Shown in pieces: positions 14,545-22,720 of a DNA stretch of 64,000 nt; the first letter of the stretch is position 1; every line of letters starts with the position of its first letter. The stretch covers positions 1 through 64,000 of the forward strand of contig JANQLT010000081.1 in NCBI GenBank assembly GCA_028280455.1, given 5' to 3'. A program made the translations under genes and the position numbers. The notes beneath the pieces are model-generated. The model saw only the letters and a list, made by a program, of their open reading frames with translations, was not told where the DNA came from and made no database searches. The DNA is from Kiloniellales bacterium (lineage in GTDB: Bacteria > Pseudomonadota > Alphaproteobacteria > Kiloniellales > JAKSDN01).

Positions 14545-17113
14545 GCGCCGGTGCCGCGCCGAGCAGCGCCATCGCCAGGGCGGCGAGATAGGGCAGGGAC
14601 TGCACCAGCAGCAGCAGCGCCCAGAGCTGCGCTGCCGGCTCATGGGCGCCGCGCGCCGCGACGATGCCGAGCGCGGCCGACCAGAGCCCGGTGAGCAGGG
14701 CCAGCTCCTCGCGCACGCTGTGCAGCGCCGCGGCCAGGCCCGGCGGTCGCTCGGCCTTGGGAGTCCGCTGGAAGGGCCAGGGCCGGCCCGCCAAGCCGCG
14801 CCAGACCGCCTTGGCCACGCCGTGCGACAGCGCGACGCCGGCCAGCGCCGCGCCGAGCGCGCCGAGCAGGCCGCTGCCGACCCGCGCCTGGTAGAGCCAG
14901 AGCAGCTTGGCGAGCTTGAAGCCGACGTAGCCCAGCACGGTCGCCACGAAGAGGCCGAGCGGGAAGTGGAAGTGGCCGGGCAGGGCGATCAGGCCGAAGG
15001 TCCAGAACAGGGCGAAGAGGCTGACCGCCAAGTGCAGGCCGTCGGCCAGCCAGGGCAGCCAGCCGGCCAGGTAGTGGTAGCGCTGGCCGAAGGACAGGCC
15101 GCGCCCCGGCCGGGCCAGCAGGGCGCCGGCATGGCCGCGGAGGATCTGCATGGCGCCGTAGGCCCAGCGGAAGCGCTGCTGGCGATAGGCCCGGAAGCTG
15201 TCGGGCAGCAGGCCGCGGCCGAAGCTCTCGACGACGTAGGCGCTGCGATGGCCTTCGGCCGCCAGGCGCAGGCCGAGCTCGGCGTCCTCGCAGAGGCACC
15301 ATTCGCCCCAGCCGCCGACGGCCTCGAGCGCCCGGCGGCTGAGCAGGGCCATGGTGCCGTGCTGGATGATCGCGTCGCGCTCGTTGCGCTGGACCATGCC
15401 GAGCCGGAAGAAGCCGGCGTACTCCCAGAAGCAGAGCCGCTTGAACAGGCTGGCCGGCGCGTCGCGCTGGTCCTGCGGCGCCTGCACCAGGGCAAGGCGC
15501 GGGTCCTCGAACAGCGGCACCAGCCGGCGCAGCCAATCGGGCTCGACCTCATAGTCGCTGTCGAGGACCGCGACGATCTCGCTTTGCGGCCGGGAGCGGG
15601 CCAGGGCCTCGTTGAGGGCGCCCGCCTTGAAGCCCGGCCGGTCGCCGAGCCGCAGGAAGCGGAAGCGCGCGCCGAGCGCGCGGCAGTGCGCCTCGACCGG
15701 CCGCCAGAGCGAGTCGTCCGCCGTGTTGTTCTCGACCACGAGCACCTCGACGTCCGGATAGTCGAGCCGCGCCAGCGCGTCCAAGGTGGCGATCACCATG
15801 GCCGGGGGCTCGCTGCGGATCGGCAGGTGGATGGAGACCGGTGGGCAGTCCTGGTCCGCCGCCGGCGCCGCGGGCTCGAAGCGGCGGCGCCAGCGGCGAG
15901 TCCAGAGGCATTCGATCAGCTCCAGGCCCTCGGTCAGGGTCAGCACCAGCAGCAGCAGGAAGGCCGAGCCCATCACCGCCAGGAGGCCGACGCTCAGGTG
16001 GTTCAGGTAGCGGGTCTCGTGCAGCAAGGTGGCCCAGAGCGCGAGCTGGGCCGAGGCGATGACCAGACAGGCCAGGAGCGCGCGGCCCGGCAGGCGCACG
16101 TGGCGCAGGCGCTGCATCAGCAGCAGCGCGAGCAGGGCGGCGGCCAGCAAGGTTGCCGCGGTCGGAACCTGCCAGCCCGGCAGGTTGACCAGGGGGCCCT
16201 GGAGGCTGGCCTTGCTGCGCCGCTCGGCGTCGTGCAGGCCCCAATAGGCGCCGCTCGGGCCTTCCAGCACCATCTTCCAGGGCTGATCGAAGGCCTCGAT
16301 GACGTAGTAGTCGAGGCCGCGCGCCTCGGCCCGGGGCAGGAACCGGCGCAGGAAGATCCCCTGATTGACCTTCGAGGGACGGGCCGCGCCGCGCGGCGTG
16401 CCGTCGCTCGGCCAGCCGACCTCGGTCAGCACCACCTGCTTGCCGGGGAAGGCGGCGCGCAGCTCCTCGGCGCGGGCCAGCACGTAGTCGGCCGCGGCCT
16501 CGACGGGCAGGCCTTCCCAGTAGGGCAGGACGTGGGCGGCGACGAAGTCGACCTCCTCGGCCAGTCGCGGGTTGGCCAGCCAGACGTGCCAGGGCTCGGA
16601 GGTGCTGACCGGCACCGCGGCCTCGCGGCGCAGCGCCCGCAGCAGGTCGATCAGGCGGCCGAGGGCGATGTCGCCGCGCAGCATGGTCTCGTTGCCGGCG
16701 AGGATGCGCGTGACGTTGCCGTGGCGCCGGGAGAGCGCGACGGCTTGTTCGATCTCGCGGCGGTTGCGGGCCTCGTCGCGGCCGAGCCAGGCGCCGAGCG
16801 TCACCTCGAGGCCGTGGCGCTCGGCGAGGCGCGGCACCTCGGCGAGCGTACCCAGCGCGCCGTAGGTGCGCAGCGAGCCGGTCAGGCCGGCGGCGATCTC
16901 AAGGTCGGCCGCGATGCGCGCTTCGCTCGGCTGGTCGCCGTCGAGCGGCGACTCGCCGGCCGCAAAGGGACTGAAGGAGAGGCCGTCGAGCGGTTCCCGC
17001 CAGGGCGGCGCCTCGACCGGCCGGTTCAGCCAGGCGGCGGCGGACCAGACCGACAGGGCGATGAGCGCGACCGCCAGGAGGTCGCCGAGCGCGCCTCGGA
17101 GTTTCGCCATCAT
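14501..17113 (-). CDS. GH17-GT2 fusion, NdvB-like beta-glucan synthase candidate
   Basis: An 870-residue membrane protein. Order: an N-terminal helix (1-30); a GH17-like glucanase domain (about 40-300) keeping both catalytic glutamates in GNETML and TEVGWPSDG; two to three membrane helices (about 315-400); a GT2 cellulose-synthase-like domain with VLDSDYEVEPDW, a CEDAELGLRL motif and QQRFRWAYGAMQ (the QxxRW motif); then C-terminal helices. The same GH17+GT2 architecture occurs in Pseudomonas NdvB, required for cyclic beta-(1,3)-glucans. It probably polymerises glucose from UDP-glucose across the inner membrane with a linked remodelling domain. Product and linkage are inferred. Confidence 0.85.
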   Translation of the reverse strand: MMAKLRGALGDLLAVALIALSVWSAAAWLNRPVEAPPWREPLDGLSFSPFAAGESPLDGDQPSEARIAADLEIAAGLTGSLRTYGALGTLAEVPRLAERHGLEVTLGAWLGRDEARNRREIEQAVALSRRHGNVTRILAGNETMLRGDIALGRLIDLLRALRREAAVPVSTSEPWHVWLANPRLAEEVDFVAAHVLPYWEGLPVEAAADYVLARAEELRAAFPGKQVVLTEVGWPSDGTPRGAARPSKVNQGIFLRRFLPRAEARGLDYYVIEAFDQPWKMVLEGPSGAYWGLHDAERRSKASLQGPLVNLPGWQVPTAATLLAAALLALLLMQRLRHVRLPGRALLACLVIASAQLALWATLLHETRYLNHLSVGLLAVMGSAFLLLLVLTLTEGLELIECLWTRRWRRRFEPAAPAADQDCPPVSIHLPIRSEPPAMVIATLDALARLDYPDVEVLVVENNTADDSLWRPVEAHCRALGARFRFLRLGDRPGFKAGALNEALARSRPQSEIVAVLDSDYEVEPDWLRRLVPLFEDPRLALVQAPQDQRDAPASLFKRLCFWEYAGFFRLGMVQRNERDAIIQHGTMALLSRRALEAVGGWGEWCLCEDAELGLRLAAEGHRSAYVVESFGRGLLPDSFRAYRQQRFRWAYGAMQILRGHAGALLARPGRGLSFGQRYHYLAGWLPWLADGLHLAVSLFALFWTFGLIALPGHFHFPLGLFVATVLGYVGFKLAKLLWLYQARVGSGLLGALGAALAGVALSHGVAKAVWRGLAGRPWPFQRTPKAERPPGLAAALHSVREELALLTGLWSAALGIVAARGAHEPAAQLWALLLLVQSLPYLAALAMALLGAAPALTGRRRLRYANPRP

Positions 17114-17138
17114 CGCCGGGCTGCGATTGGCGCCGCGC

Positions 17139-18140
17139 CTAGTCGAGCTTGGTGTCGTTCAGCTTGGCGACGGCGTGGCAGAGCTGCGGCATGTACTCCG
17201 CGCCGTGGCCGAGGCTGTTGGCGATGACGTAGGCCTGCTGCACGGCGTTGCCGACCACGGCGGAGGCGGGCGTCGCCGCGGCGAACTGCGCGTAGTAGCT
17301 GATGTCCTTGAGGCAGTTCTTCAGGGTGAACATGTGCGCCTTGGGATCGCCGCCCATCACGCCCTTCTTGACGATGTTGTCCATGATGCCGCAGTGCAGC
17401 GGGCCGGCGGCGAGGACCGAGGCCAGGCTGTTCAGGTCGAGGCCGCTCTTGGCCGCCACGGTCAGCGCCTCGGCGTAGAGCGAGGCGTAGCCCATGGCCA
17501 CGAAGTTGTTGATCAGCTTGATCTTGTGGCCGTCGCCGACGCCGCCGACATGGATGATGTTCTCGGCCCAGGTCTCGAGGATCGGCCGCAGCGTCTTCAG
17601 GGTCTTCTTGTCGCAGCCGGCCATGGCATTGAGCTTGCCGCCCTCGGCGTCGCGCGGCGTGCGGCCGAGCGGGATGTCGACGAAGCGCGTGCCCAGGGGC
17701 TTCAGCTCGGCGGCCAGCGCCAGGGTCGACTGCGGGATCGAGGTCGAGCAGTCGACGATGATCAGGCCCTTGCGGGCGCCGGCCTTGAGGCCGTCGGGCC
17801 GGCGCACCAGGTCCTCGACCTGCGGGCTGCCGGTGACGCAGAGGAAGATCACGTCGCAGGCCTCGGCCATGGCCTTGGGGCTCTTGGCTTCGGTGGCGCC
17901 GCGCTTGAGCAGGTCGGTCACCGGCTTGCGGTTCTTGTGGCCCATGATCGTCAAGGGGTAGCCCTTCTCGACGATGTTCTTGGCCATGCCGTGGCCCATC
18001 AGGCCGACGCCGATGAAGCCGATGCGCGGCTTTGCGGGCGCCTCAGACTCCGCCTTGGCTTCGGCGACGACCTGTTCCGCCTCAGCGACCAGCTTGTTCT
18101 TCTTCTTCTTGCCCTTCTTGTCGGCTTTGTCCTTCGCCAT
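17139..18140 (-). CDS. 3-hydroxyisobutyrate dehydrogenase-family oxidoreductase with lysine-rich N-terminus
   Basis: The ATG at 18140 gives 333 residues. The first ~36 residues are highly charged and Lys/Ala/Glu-rich (DKADKKGKKKKNK...), unlike the family. The dinucleotide site GFIGVGLMGHGMAKN starts at residue 43, followed by FLCVTGSPQVEDLV, DCSTSIPQSTLALA, and the catalytic Lys segment GHKIKLINNFVAMG near 205. The family oxidises beta-hydroxyacids (3-hydroxyisobutyrate, tartronate semialdehyde, threonate). It is 11 bp downstream of an FAH-family gene in a minus-strand hydroxyacid operon. Starting at a later Met would remove part of the nucleotide-binding loop, so the long start is preferred. 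Confidence 0.85.
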   Translation of the reverse strand: MAKDKADKKGKKKKNKLVAEAEQVVAEAKAESEAPAKPRIGFIGVGLMGHGMAKNIVEKGYPLTIMGHKNRKPVTDLLKRGATEAKSPKAMAEACDVIFLCVTGSPQVEDLVRRPDGLKAGARKGLIIVDCSTSIPQSTLALAAELKPLGTRFVDIPLGRTPRDAEGGKLNAMAGCDKKTLKTLRPILETWAENIIHVGGVGDGHKIKLINNFVAMGYASLYAEALTVAAKSGLDLNSLASVLAAGPLHCGIMDNIVKKGVMGGDPKAHMFTLKNCLKDISYYAQFAAATPASAVVGNAVQQAYVIANSLGHGAEYMPQLCHAVAKLNDTKLD

Positions 18141-18151
18141 GGTCTCGCTCC

Positions 18152-19003
18152 CTATGCTGCGGTCGCGGCGACGATCGTCTGCTGCTGCTCGCCCAGGCCC
18201 TCGACCCCGAGCCGGACCACCTGGCCCGGCTTGAGGAATCCCGGCGGGGTCATGCCCATGCCCACGCCCGGCGGCGTGCCGGTGGTGATGATGTCGCCGC
18301 TCTGCAAGGACATGAAGCGGCTGACGTAACTCACCAGGTGGGCGGAGGAGAATATCATGGTTCGCGTGTTGCCGGTCTGCCGGCGCTCGCCGTCGACGTC
18401 GAGCCAGAGGTCGAGCGCCTGCGGGTCGGGCACCTCGTCGCGGGTCACCAGCCAGGGGCCGATCGGGCCGAAGCTGTCGGCGCTCTTGCCCTTGACCCAC
18501 TGGCCCGTGCTCTCGATCTGGAAGGCCCGCTCGGAGACGTCGTTGACCGTGCAGTAGCCGGCGACGTGGGACAGGGCGTCGGCCTCGGCGATGTAGGCGC
18601 CCGGCTTGCCGATCACCAGGCCCAGCTCGACCTCGTAGTCGAGCTTGGTCGAGCCCCGCGGCACGATGGTGTCGTCGTTCGGCCCGCAGATCGAGCTGGT
18701 CGCCTTCATGAAGATGATCGGCTCGCGCGGCGGCTCGGCACCGGTCTCAGCGGCGTGGTCGCTGTAGTTCAGGCCGATGGCCGGGAACTTGCCGACCCGG
18801 CCGACGCAGGGGCCGATGCGCGGCTCGCCCTCGACCGCCGGCAGCGAGGCGGGATCCAGCGCCGCCAGGCGGGCCAGGCCCTCCGGCAGGAGGACATCGC
18901 CGGCGATGTCCTCGACCTCGCCCGAGAGGTCGCGGATCCGGCCCTCGCCATCCAGGAGCCCCGGCTTCTCCGAGCCGGCCGGCCCGTAACGCAACAGCTT
19001 CAT
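18152..19003 (-). CDS. Fumarylacetoacetate hydrolase-family protein
   Basis: A 283-residue protein of the FAH superfamily. Seen: IGLNYSDHAAETGAEPPREPIIFMKATSS, then LDYEVELGLVIGK (metal ligands Glu-x-Glu) and NDVSERAFQIESTGQWVKGKSADSFGPIGPWLV, and TGTPPGVGMGMTPPGFLKPG. This pattern matches the ureidoglycolate lyase-like or 2,4-diketo-3-deoxy-L-fuconate hydrolase group rather than true fumarylacetoacetase. It probably cleaves or hydrates a diketo/keto-deoxy acid produced by the neighbouring dehydrogenases. It sits between the 2-hydroxyacid dehydrogenase and the HIBADH-like gene on the same strand. Confidence 0.87.
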   Translation of the reverse strand: MKLLRYGPAGSEKPGLLDGEGRIRDLSGEVEDIAGDVLLPEGLARLAALDPASLPAVEGEPRIGPCVGRVGKFPAIGLNYSDHAAETGAEPPREPIIFMKATSSICGPNDDTIVPRGSTKLDYEVELGLVIGKPGAYIAEADALSHVAGYCTVNDVSERAFQIESTGQWVKGKSADSFGPIGPWLVTRDEVPDPQALDLWLDVDGERRQTGNTRTMIFSSAHLVSYVSRFMSLQSGDIITTGTPPGVGMGMTPPGFLKPGQVVRLGVEGLGEQQQTIVAATAA

Positions 19004-19028
19004 GGTCTCGTTTCCTTCCCCCGAGAAA

Positions 19029-19967
19029 TCAGGTCACCGGTGTCAGCACCGCGCGGCCTTCGAAGTGGGCTTTCAGGTTGTCCAGCATCAGCTCGCCCAT
19101 GGCGTGGCGGGTCTCGACGGTGGCGCTGCCGCGGTGCGGCTGCAGCACCACCTGCTCCATGGCCAGCAGGGCCTCGGGCACCTGCGGCTCGGCGACGAAG
19201 ACGTCGAGCCCGGCGCCGCCCAGGCGGCCCTCCTCGAGGGCGGCGACCAGGGCCGGCTCGTCGACGACGGAGCCGCGGGCGACGTTGACCAGGATGCCCT
19301 CGGGGCCGAGCGCGTCGAGCACGGCGCGGCCGACCAGCTTCTCGGTCTCCTGGCCGCCGGGGCAGATGACCACCAGGAAGTCGCTCGCCGCGGCCAGCTC
19401 GACCAGGCTCGCGAAGAAGCGGTAGGGCTGGTCCTCCTGCTGCCGGCGGCCGTGGTAGGCGACCTCGCAACCGAAGACCTCGGCCTTCCGGGCGATCAGC
19501 TTGCCGATCCGGCCGAGGCCGAGGACGCCGAGGGTCTTGCCGTGCAGGCTGCGGGCCAGGGGCATGTCGGCCTCGTGCCACTTGCCGCCGCGGACGTAGC
19601 GGTCGCCGGCGCTGACCCGGCGGGTGACGTCGAGCAGCAGGGCGATCGCCAGGTTCGAGACGTCCTCGTTCAGGACGTCCGGCGTGTTGGTGACCAGCAC
19701 GCCCCTGGTTCTAGCCTCGGGCACGTCGACGGCGTCGTAGCCGACCCCATAGGAGGAGATGATCTCCAGCTTCGGGCAGGCCGCCATCATGGCCGCGCCG
19801 GCGCCGTGGTGGCCCGAGGTGGCGATGCCCCGGATGCCCGGGCCGACCTCGCGCAGGAAGGCCTCGGGGTCGTCGGCCTGCCAGTAGTGACGGACCTCGT
19901 AGTCGCGCTCCAGGGTTGCCATGACGTGGGGATTCATCTGGCAGACAAGCAGGATCTCCGGCTTCAT
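19029..19967 (-). CDS. D-2-hydroxyacid dehydrogenase
   Basis: The ATG at 19967 (MKPEILLVCQMNP), preceded by GGGAGA, gives 312 residues; the frame stays open far upstream but that part is a shadow of the FAH gene at 20056. The NAD site is GVLGLGRIGKLIARKAEVFG near residue 148. The catalytic Arg (NVARGSVVD), Glu (AEPQVPE) and His (QPHRGSAT) are present. It resembles the hydroxypyruvate/glyoxylate reductase-like branch. It is first of the minus-strand trio with FAH and the HIBADH-like protein. The exact hydroxyacid is unknown. Confidence 0.88.
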   Translation of the reverse strand: MKPEILLVCQMNPHVMATLERDYEVRHYWQADDPEAFLREVGPGIRGIATSGHHGAGAAMMAACPKLEIISSYGVGYDAVDVPEARTRGVLVTNTPDVLNEDVSNLAIALLLDVTRRVSAGDRYVRGGKWHEADMPLARSLHGKTLGVLGLGRIGKLIARKAEVFGCEVAYHGRRQQEDQPYRFFASLVELAAASDFLVVICPGGQETEKLVGRAVLDALGPEGILVNVARGSVVDEPALVAALEEGRLGGAGLDVFVAEPQVPEALLAMEQVVLQPHRGSATVETRHAMGELMLDNLKAHFEGRAVLTPVT

Positions 19968-20055
19968 GGCTGGTCTCTCCCCGGTCGCGCCTCGCCTCAT
20001 GAGGGCGAGGATCAATAGCACCCGCCCCTTGATAGACCAAGGCGGGCAGGGATAG

Positions 20056-21285
20056 ATGGGAGGCCACGTCTTGGGGAAGACGGCCTTGGACATCCTGCTG
20101 ACGCCGGACAACAGCCTGCCGGAGGACGCCGGGCAGGCCTGCCTGGTGGCCCGTTTCTGGCGCCCCGGCGCGCCGGCCGGGCCCGCCGTCTGCCTGCTCG
20201 AGGGCGAGCGGGTGGTCGACATGACCCGGCGCTTTCCGACCCTGGCGCACCTGCTGAACCATCCCGAGCCGGCAGCCGCGGCGCGCCGGGCGGCGGCCGA
20301 GGGCGAGACGCTCTGCGGCCTGGCCGAGGCCTTGGCCGGCAGCGGCCCTGAGGCCCGCGCGGCCGACCGCGTCCACCTCCTGGCGCCGGCCGACCTGCAG
20401 GCGCTCAAGGCCTGCGGCGTCACCTTCGCCCGCTCGATGCTGGAACGGGTCATCGAGGAGCAGGCCAAGGGCGACCCGGCCGCGGCCGAGGGCATCCGCG
20501 CAACCCTGGTGGCCGAGATCGGCAGCGACCTGGGCGCCGTGGTGCCCGGCTCCGAGCCGGCCATGAGGCTCAAGGCGGCGCTGATCGAGCGCGGCCTCTG
20601 GTCGCAGTACCTCGAGGTCGGCATCGGCCCGGACGCCGAGATCTTCACCAAGAGCCAGCCGATGTCGGCGCTGGGCAGCGGTGCCGAGATCGGCCTGCAC
20701 CCGGACTCGGTCTGGAACAACCCGGAGCCGGAGACCGTGCTGGCGATCAACACGAGGGGCGAGATCGTCGGCGCGACCCTGGGCAACGACGTCAACCTGC
20801 GCGACTTCGAGGGGCGCAGCGCCTTGCTGCTGGGCAAGTCGAAGGACAACAACGGCTCCTGCGCCATCGGGCCCTTCCTGCGCCTGTTCGACGAGGCCTA
20901 CGGGCTGGACGGCCTGCGCGCCGCCGAGGTCAGCCTGCTGGTCGAGGGCGACGAGGGCTTCCGGCTCCAGGGCCTGAGCTCGATGGCCGAGATCAGCCGT
21001 GACCCGCTCGACCTGGCCGGCCAGGCGATCGGCGCGACCCATCAGTATCCGGACGGGCTGCTGCTCTTCACCGGCACCATGTTCGCGCCGACCGAGGACC
21101 GCGAGCGGCCCGGCGAGGGCTTCACGCACAAGCCGGGCGACCGGGTGACCATCGCCAGCCCGCGGCTCGGCGCGCTGATCAACCGGGTGGGCTTGAGCGA
21201 CCGCATCCCGCCCTGGAGCTTCGGCCTCGGTGCGCTGATGGAAAACCTGGCGGCGCGGGGACTCTTGGCGGGGGAGCGGACATGA
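20056..21285 (+). CDS. FAH-family protein, 2-keto-3-deoxy-sugar-acid dehydratase-like
   Basis: A 409-residue protein, longer than the one at 18152 and a different subgroup. Seen: LKACGVTFARSMLERVIEEQAKGD, then AEIFTKSQPMSALGSGAEIGL, the metal-ligand NPEPE pair, GATLGNDVNLRDFEGRSALLLGKSKDNNGSCAIGPF, and HKPGDRVTIASPRLG near the C-terminus. This layout matches ~390-residue FAH proteins linked to 2-keto-3-deoxy-D-arabinonate or similar dehydration. Its stop overlaps the ATG of denD, so the two act together. It is divergent from the D-2-hydroxyacid dehydrogenase. The substrate is inferred from family and context. Confidence 0.85.
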   Translation: MGGHVLGKTALDILLTPDNSLPEDAGQACLVARFWRPGAPAGPAVCLLEGERVVDMTRRFPTLAHLLNHPEPAAAARRAAAEGETLCGLAEALAGSGPEARAADRVHLLAPADLQALKACGVTFARSMLERVIEEQAKGDPAAAEGIRATLVAEIGSDLGAVVPGSEPAMRLKAALIERGLWSQYLEVGIGPDAEIFTKSQPMSALGSGAEIGLHPDSVWNNPEPETVLAINTRGEIVGATLGNDVNLRDFEGRSALLLGKSKDNNGSCAIGPFLRLFDEAYGLDGLRAAEVSLLVEGDEGFRLQGLSSMAEISRDPLDLAGQAIGATHQYPDGLLLFTGTMFAPTEDRERPGEGFTHKPGDRVTIASPRLGALINRVGLSDRIPPWSFGLGALMENLAARGLLAGERT

Positions 21286-22259
21286 AAGTCGTCATCACCG
21301 GAGGCTGCGGCTTCATTGGCCAGCGCTTGGCGCAGCGCCTGCTCGAAAAGGGCAGCCTGGTCGGGCCCTCGGGCCGGCAGGAGGAGATCGACAAGCTCAC
21401 TTTGTTCGACACGGTGGCGCCGCCGGATAAGCTGCCGAAGGACCCCCGCGCCGAGCTGGTCACCGGCGACATCGCCAACTGGCCGCTGTTCGAGAGCCTG
21501 ATCGACCGCGACGACATCAGCGTCTTCCACCTGGCCTCCGTGGTCAGCGGCGGCGGCGAGAAGGACTTCGACGCGGCGATGCGGATCAACCTGAACGGCG
21601 GGCTCAACGTCTTCCAGGGCTTGCGCCAGCGCGAGTCCGTGCCGCGCCTGGTCTTCGCCAGCTCGATCGCCGTGTTCGGCGGCGCGGCCATGCCGGAGAC
21701 CGTCGGCGATCTCGCCAAGCAGACGCCGCAGACCACCTACGGCATGACCAAGGCGGTCTGCGAGCTGATGATCAACGACTACAGCCGCAAGGGCTTCTTC
21801 GACGGCCGCTCGGCGCGCCTGCCGACCGTGGTGATCCGCCCCGGCAAGCCGAACGCCGCGGCCTCCAGCTTCGCCAGCGGCGTGTTCCGCGAGCCGCTGA
21901 ACGGCGAGCCCTGCGTGCTGCCGGTCGAGACCTCGCAGGTCATGCCGCTGCTCGGCTACCGCTCGGTGGTCGAGGGCTTCATCCGCTTGCACGAGGTCGA
22001 GGCCGAGGCGCTGGGCGACGACCGGGCGGTCAGCCTGCCGAGCCTGGTGGTCGACGTCGCCGAGATGATCGCGGCCTTGCGGCGGGTCGCCGGCGAGCGG
22101 CCGCTCGGCGAGATCACGGTCGCGCCCGACCCCTTCATCCAGGCGATCTGCGCGACCTGGCCCAGGGACTCGCGGGAGGAGCGGGCCGACGCCCTGGGCC
22201 TGCCGAAGGAGGGCAGCGTCGACGAGATCGTCGAGGCCTACATCGAGGACTATCTTTGA
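21282..22259 (+). CDS. denD: D-erythronate dehydrogenase (DenD-type SDR)
   Basis: A 325-residue extended SDR. The NAD motif is TGGCGFIGQRLAQRL at residues 6-20; the active site is Ser in FASSIAVFGG and YGMTK (Tyr-x3-Lys) near 162; then VIRPGKPNAAASSFASG, a stretch typical of the DenD group. DenD oxidises D-erythronate to 2-oxo-tetronate as the entry step of erythronate catabolism, followed by OtnI isomerase, OtnK kinase and OtnC decarboxylase. otnK and otnC occur at 40842-42730, but no OtnI is seen. It is coupled by an ATGA overlap to the FAH gene. Confidence 0.82.
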   Translation: MKVVITGGCGFIGQRLAQRLLEKGSLVGPSGRQEEIDKLTLFDTVAPPDKLPKDPRAELVTGDIANWPLFESLIDRDDISVFHLASVVSGGGEKDFDAAMRINLNGGLNVFQGLRQRESVPRLVFASSIAVFGGAAMPETVGDLAKQTPQTTYGMTKAVCELMINDYSRKGFFDGRSARLPTVVIRPGKPNAAASSFASGVFREPLNGEPCVLPVETSQVMPLLGYRSVVEGFIRLHEVEAEALGDDRAVSLPSLVVDVAEMIAALRRVAGERPLGEITVAPDPFIQAICATWPRDSREERADALGLPKEGSVDEIVEAYIEDYL

Positions 22260-22360
22260 GGTCCGGAGGGGATTGGCTTCTTGGCCAAGGCCTGCCGCCG
22301 TTCAAGCAGATCTACATTCGATTGAGAGATCCGATTCACACACGTCTCTACTCTACGGGC

Positions 22361-22627
22361 TTAAAGCGCCGTCAGAGTCAACTCGCTCGAGCCTTCGATG
22401 CGGAGAACACAAGGCAACTGGGACAGAGCATCGATCTGCTCTCGCGAGAGATTTGCCGTAAACAACGTCGCTCCCGCCTTCCCTGCTCTGACCCCTAGCT
22501 TGCTGATCGAAGCGAGATCGGCGTGCGAGGCTGGCGCCACCAAGCGAACGAACACGGGACGGGGTCGCTCACCATCGTCCGGCTCGAACTGCAGCGTCAG
22601 CAGCGGGTCTATTTTCGCGTGGTCCAT
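22361..22627 (-). CDS. Small propeptide/I9-inhibitor-like protein paired with subtilase
   Basis: An 88-residue protein encoded 93 bp downstream of the subtilase on the same strand. It has no signal peptide and its predicted order is beta-alpha-beta-beta-alpha-beta: VFVRLVAP, a middle helix, LFTANLSREQIDALSQL, then VLRIEGSSELTL. This resembles subtilisin propeptides and free I9 inhibitors. It also resembles residues ~45-108 of the neighbouring subtilase itself (shared VFVR, GV, T-x2-L, final I-x3-S-x2-L). I infer a dedicated inhibitor or chaperone acting in trans. Base composition is less GC-rich than the window average. Confidence 0.65.
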   Translation of the reverse strand: MDHAKIDPLLTLQFEPDDGERPRPVFVRLVAPASHADLASISKLGVRAGKAGATLFTANLSREQIDALSQLPCVLRIEGSSELTLTAL

Positions 22628-22720
22628 CTCTCTAGTCCGTAAGTGATCGCTGTTCGAAGGCTTGAGAACACGACGCTCACCGACATAGTCGCTGCGACTT
22701 TCCCCAAGTCACATCAGCCA

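Noticed and set aside
19029-20867. A 612-residue minus-strand frame
   Set aside because: The region upstream of 19967 is antisense to the FAH gene and is Arg/Ser/Ala-rich; the hydroxyacid dehydrogenase starts at 19967 with a ribosome-binding site.
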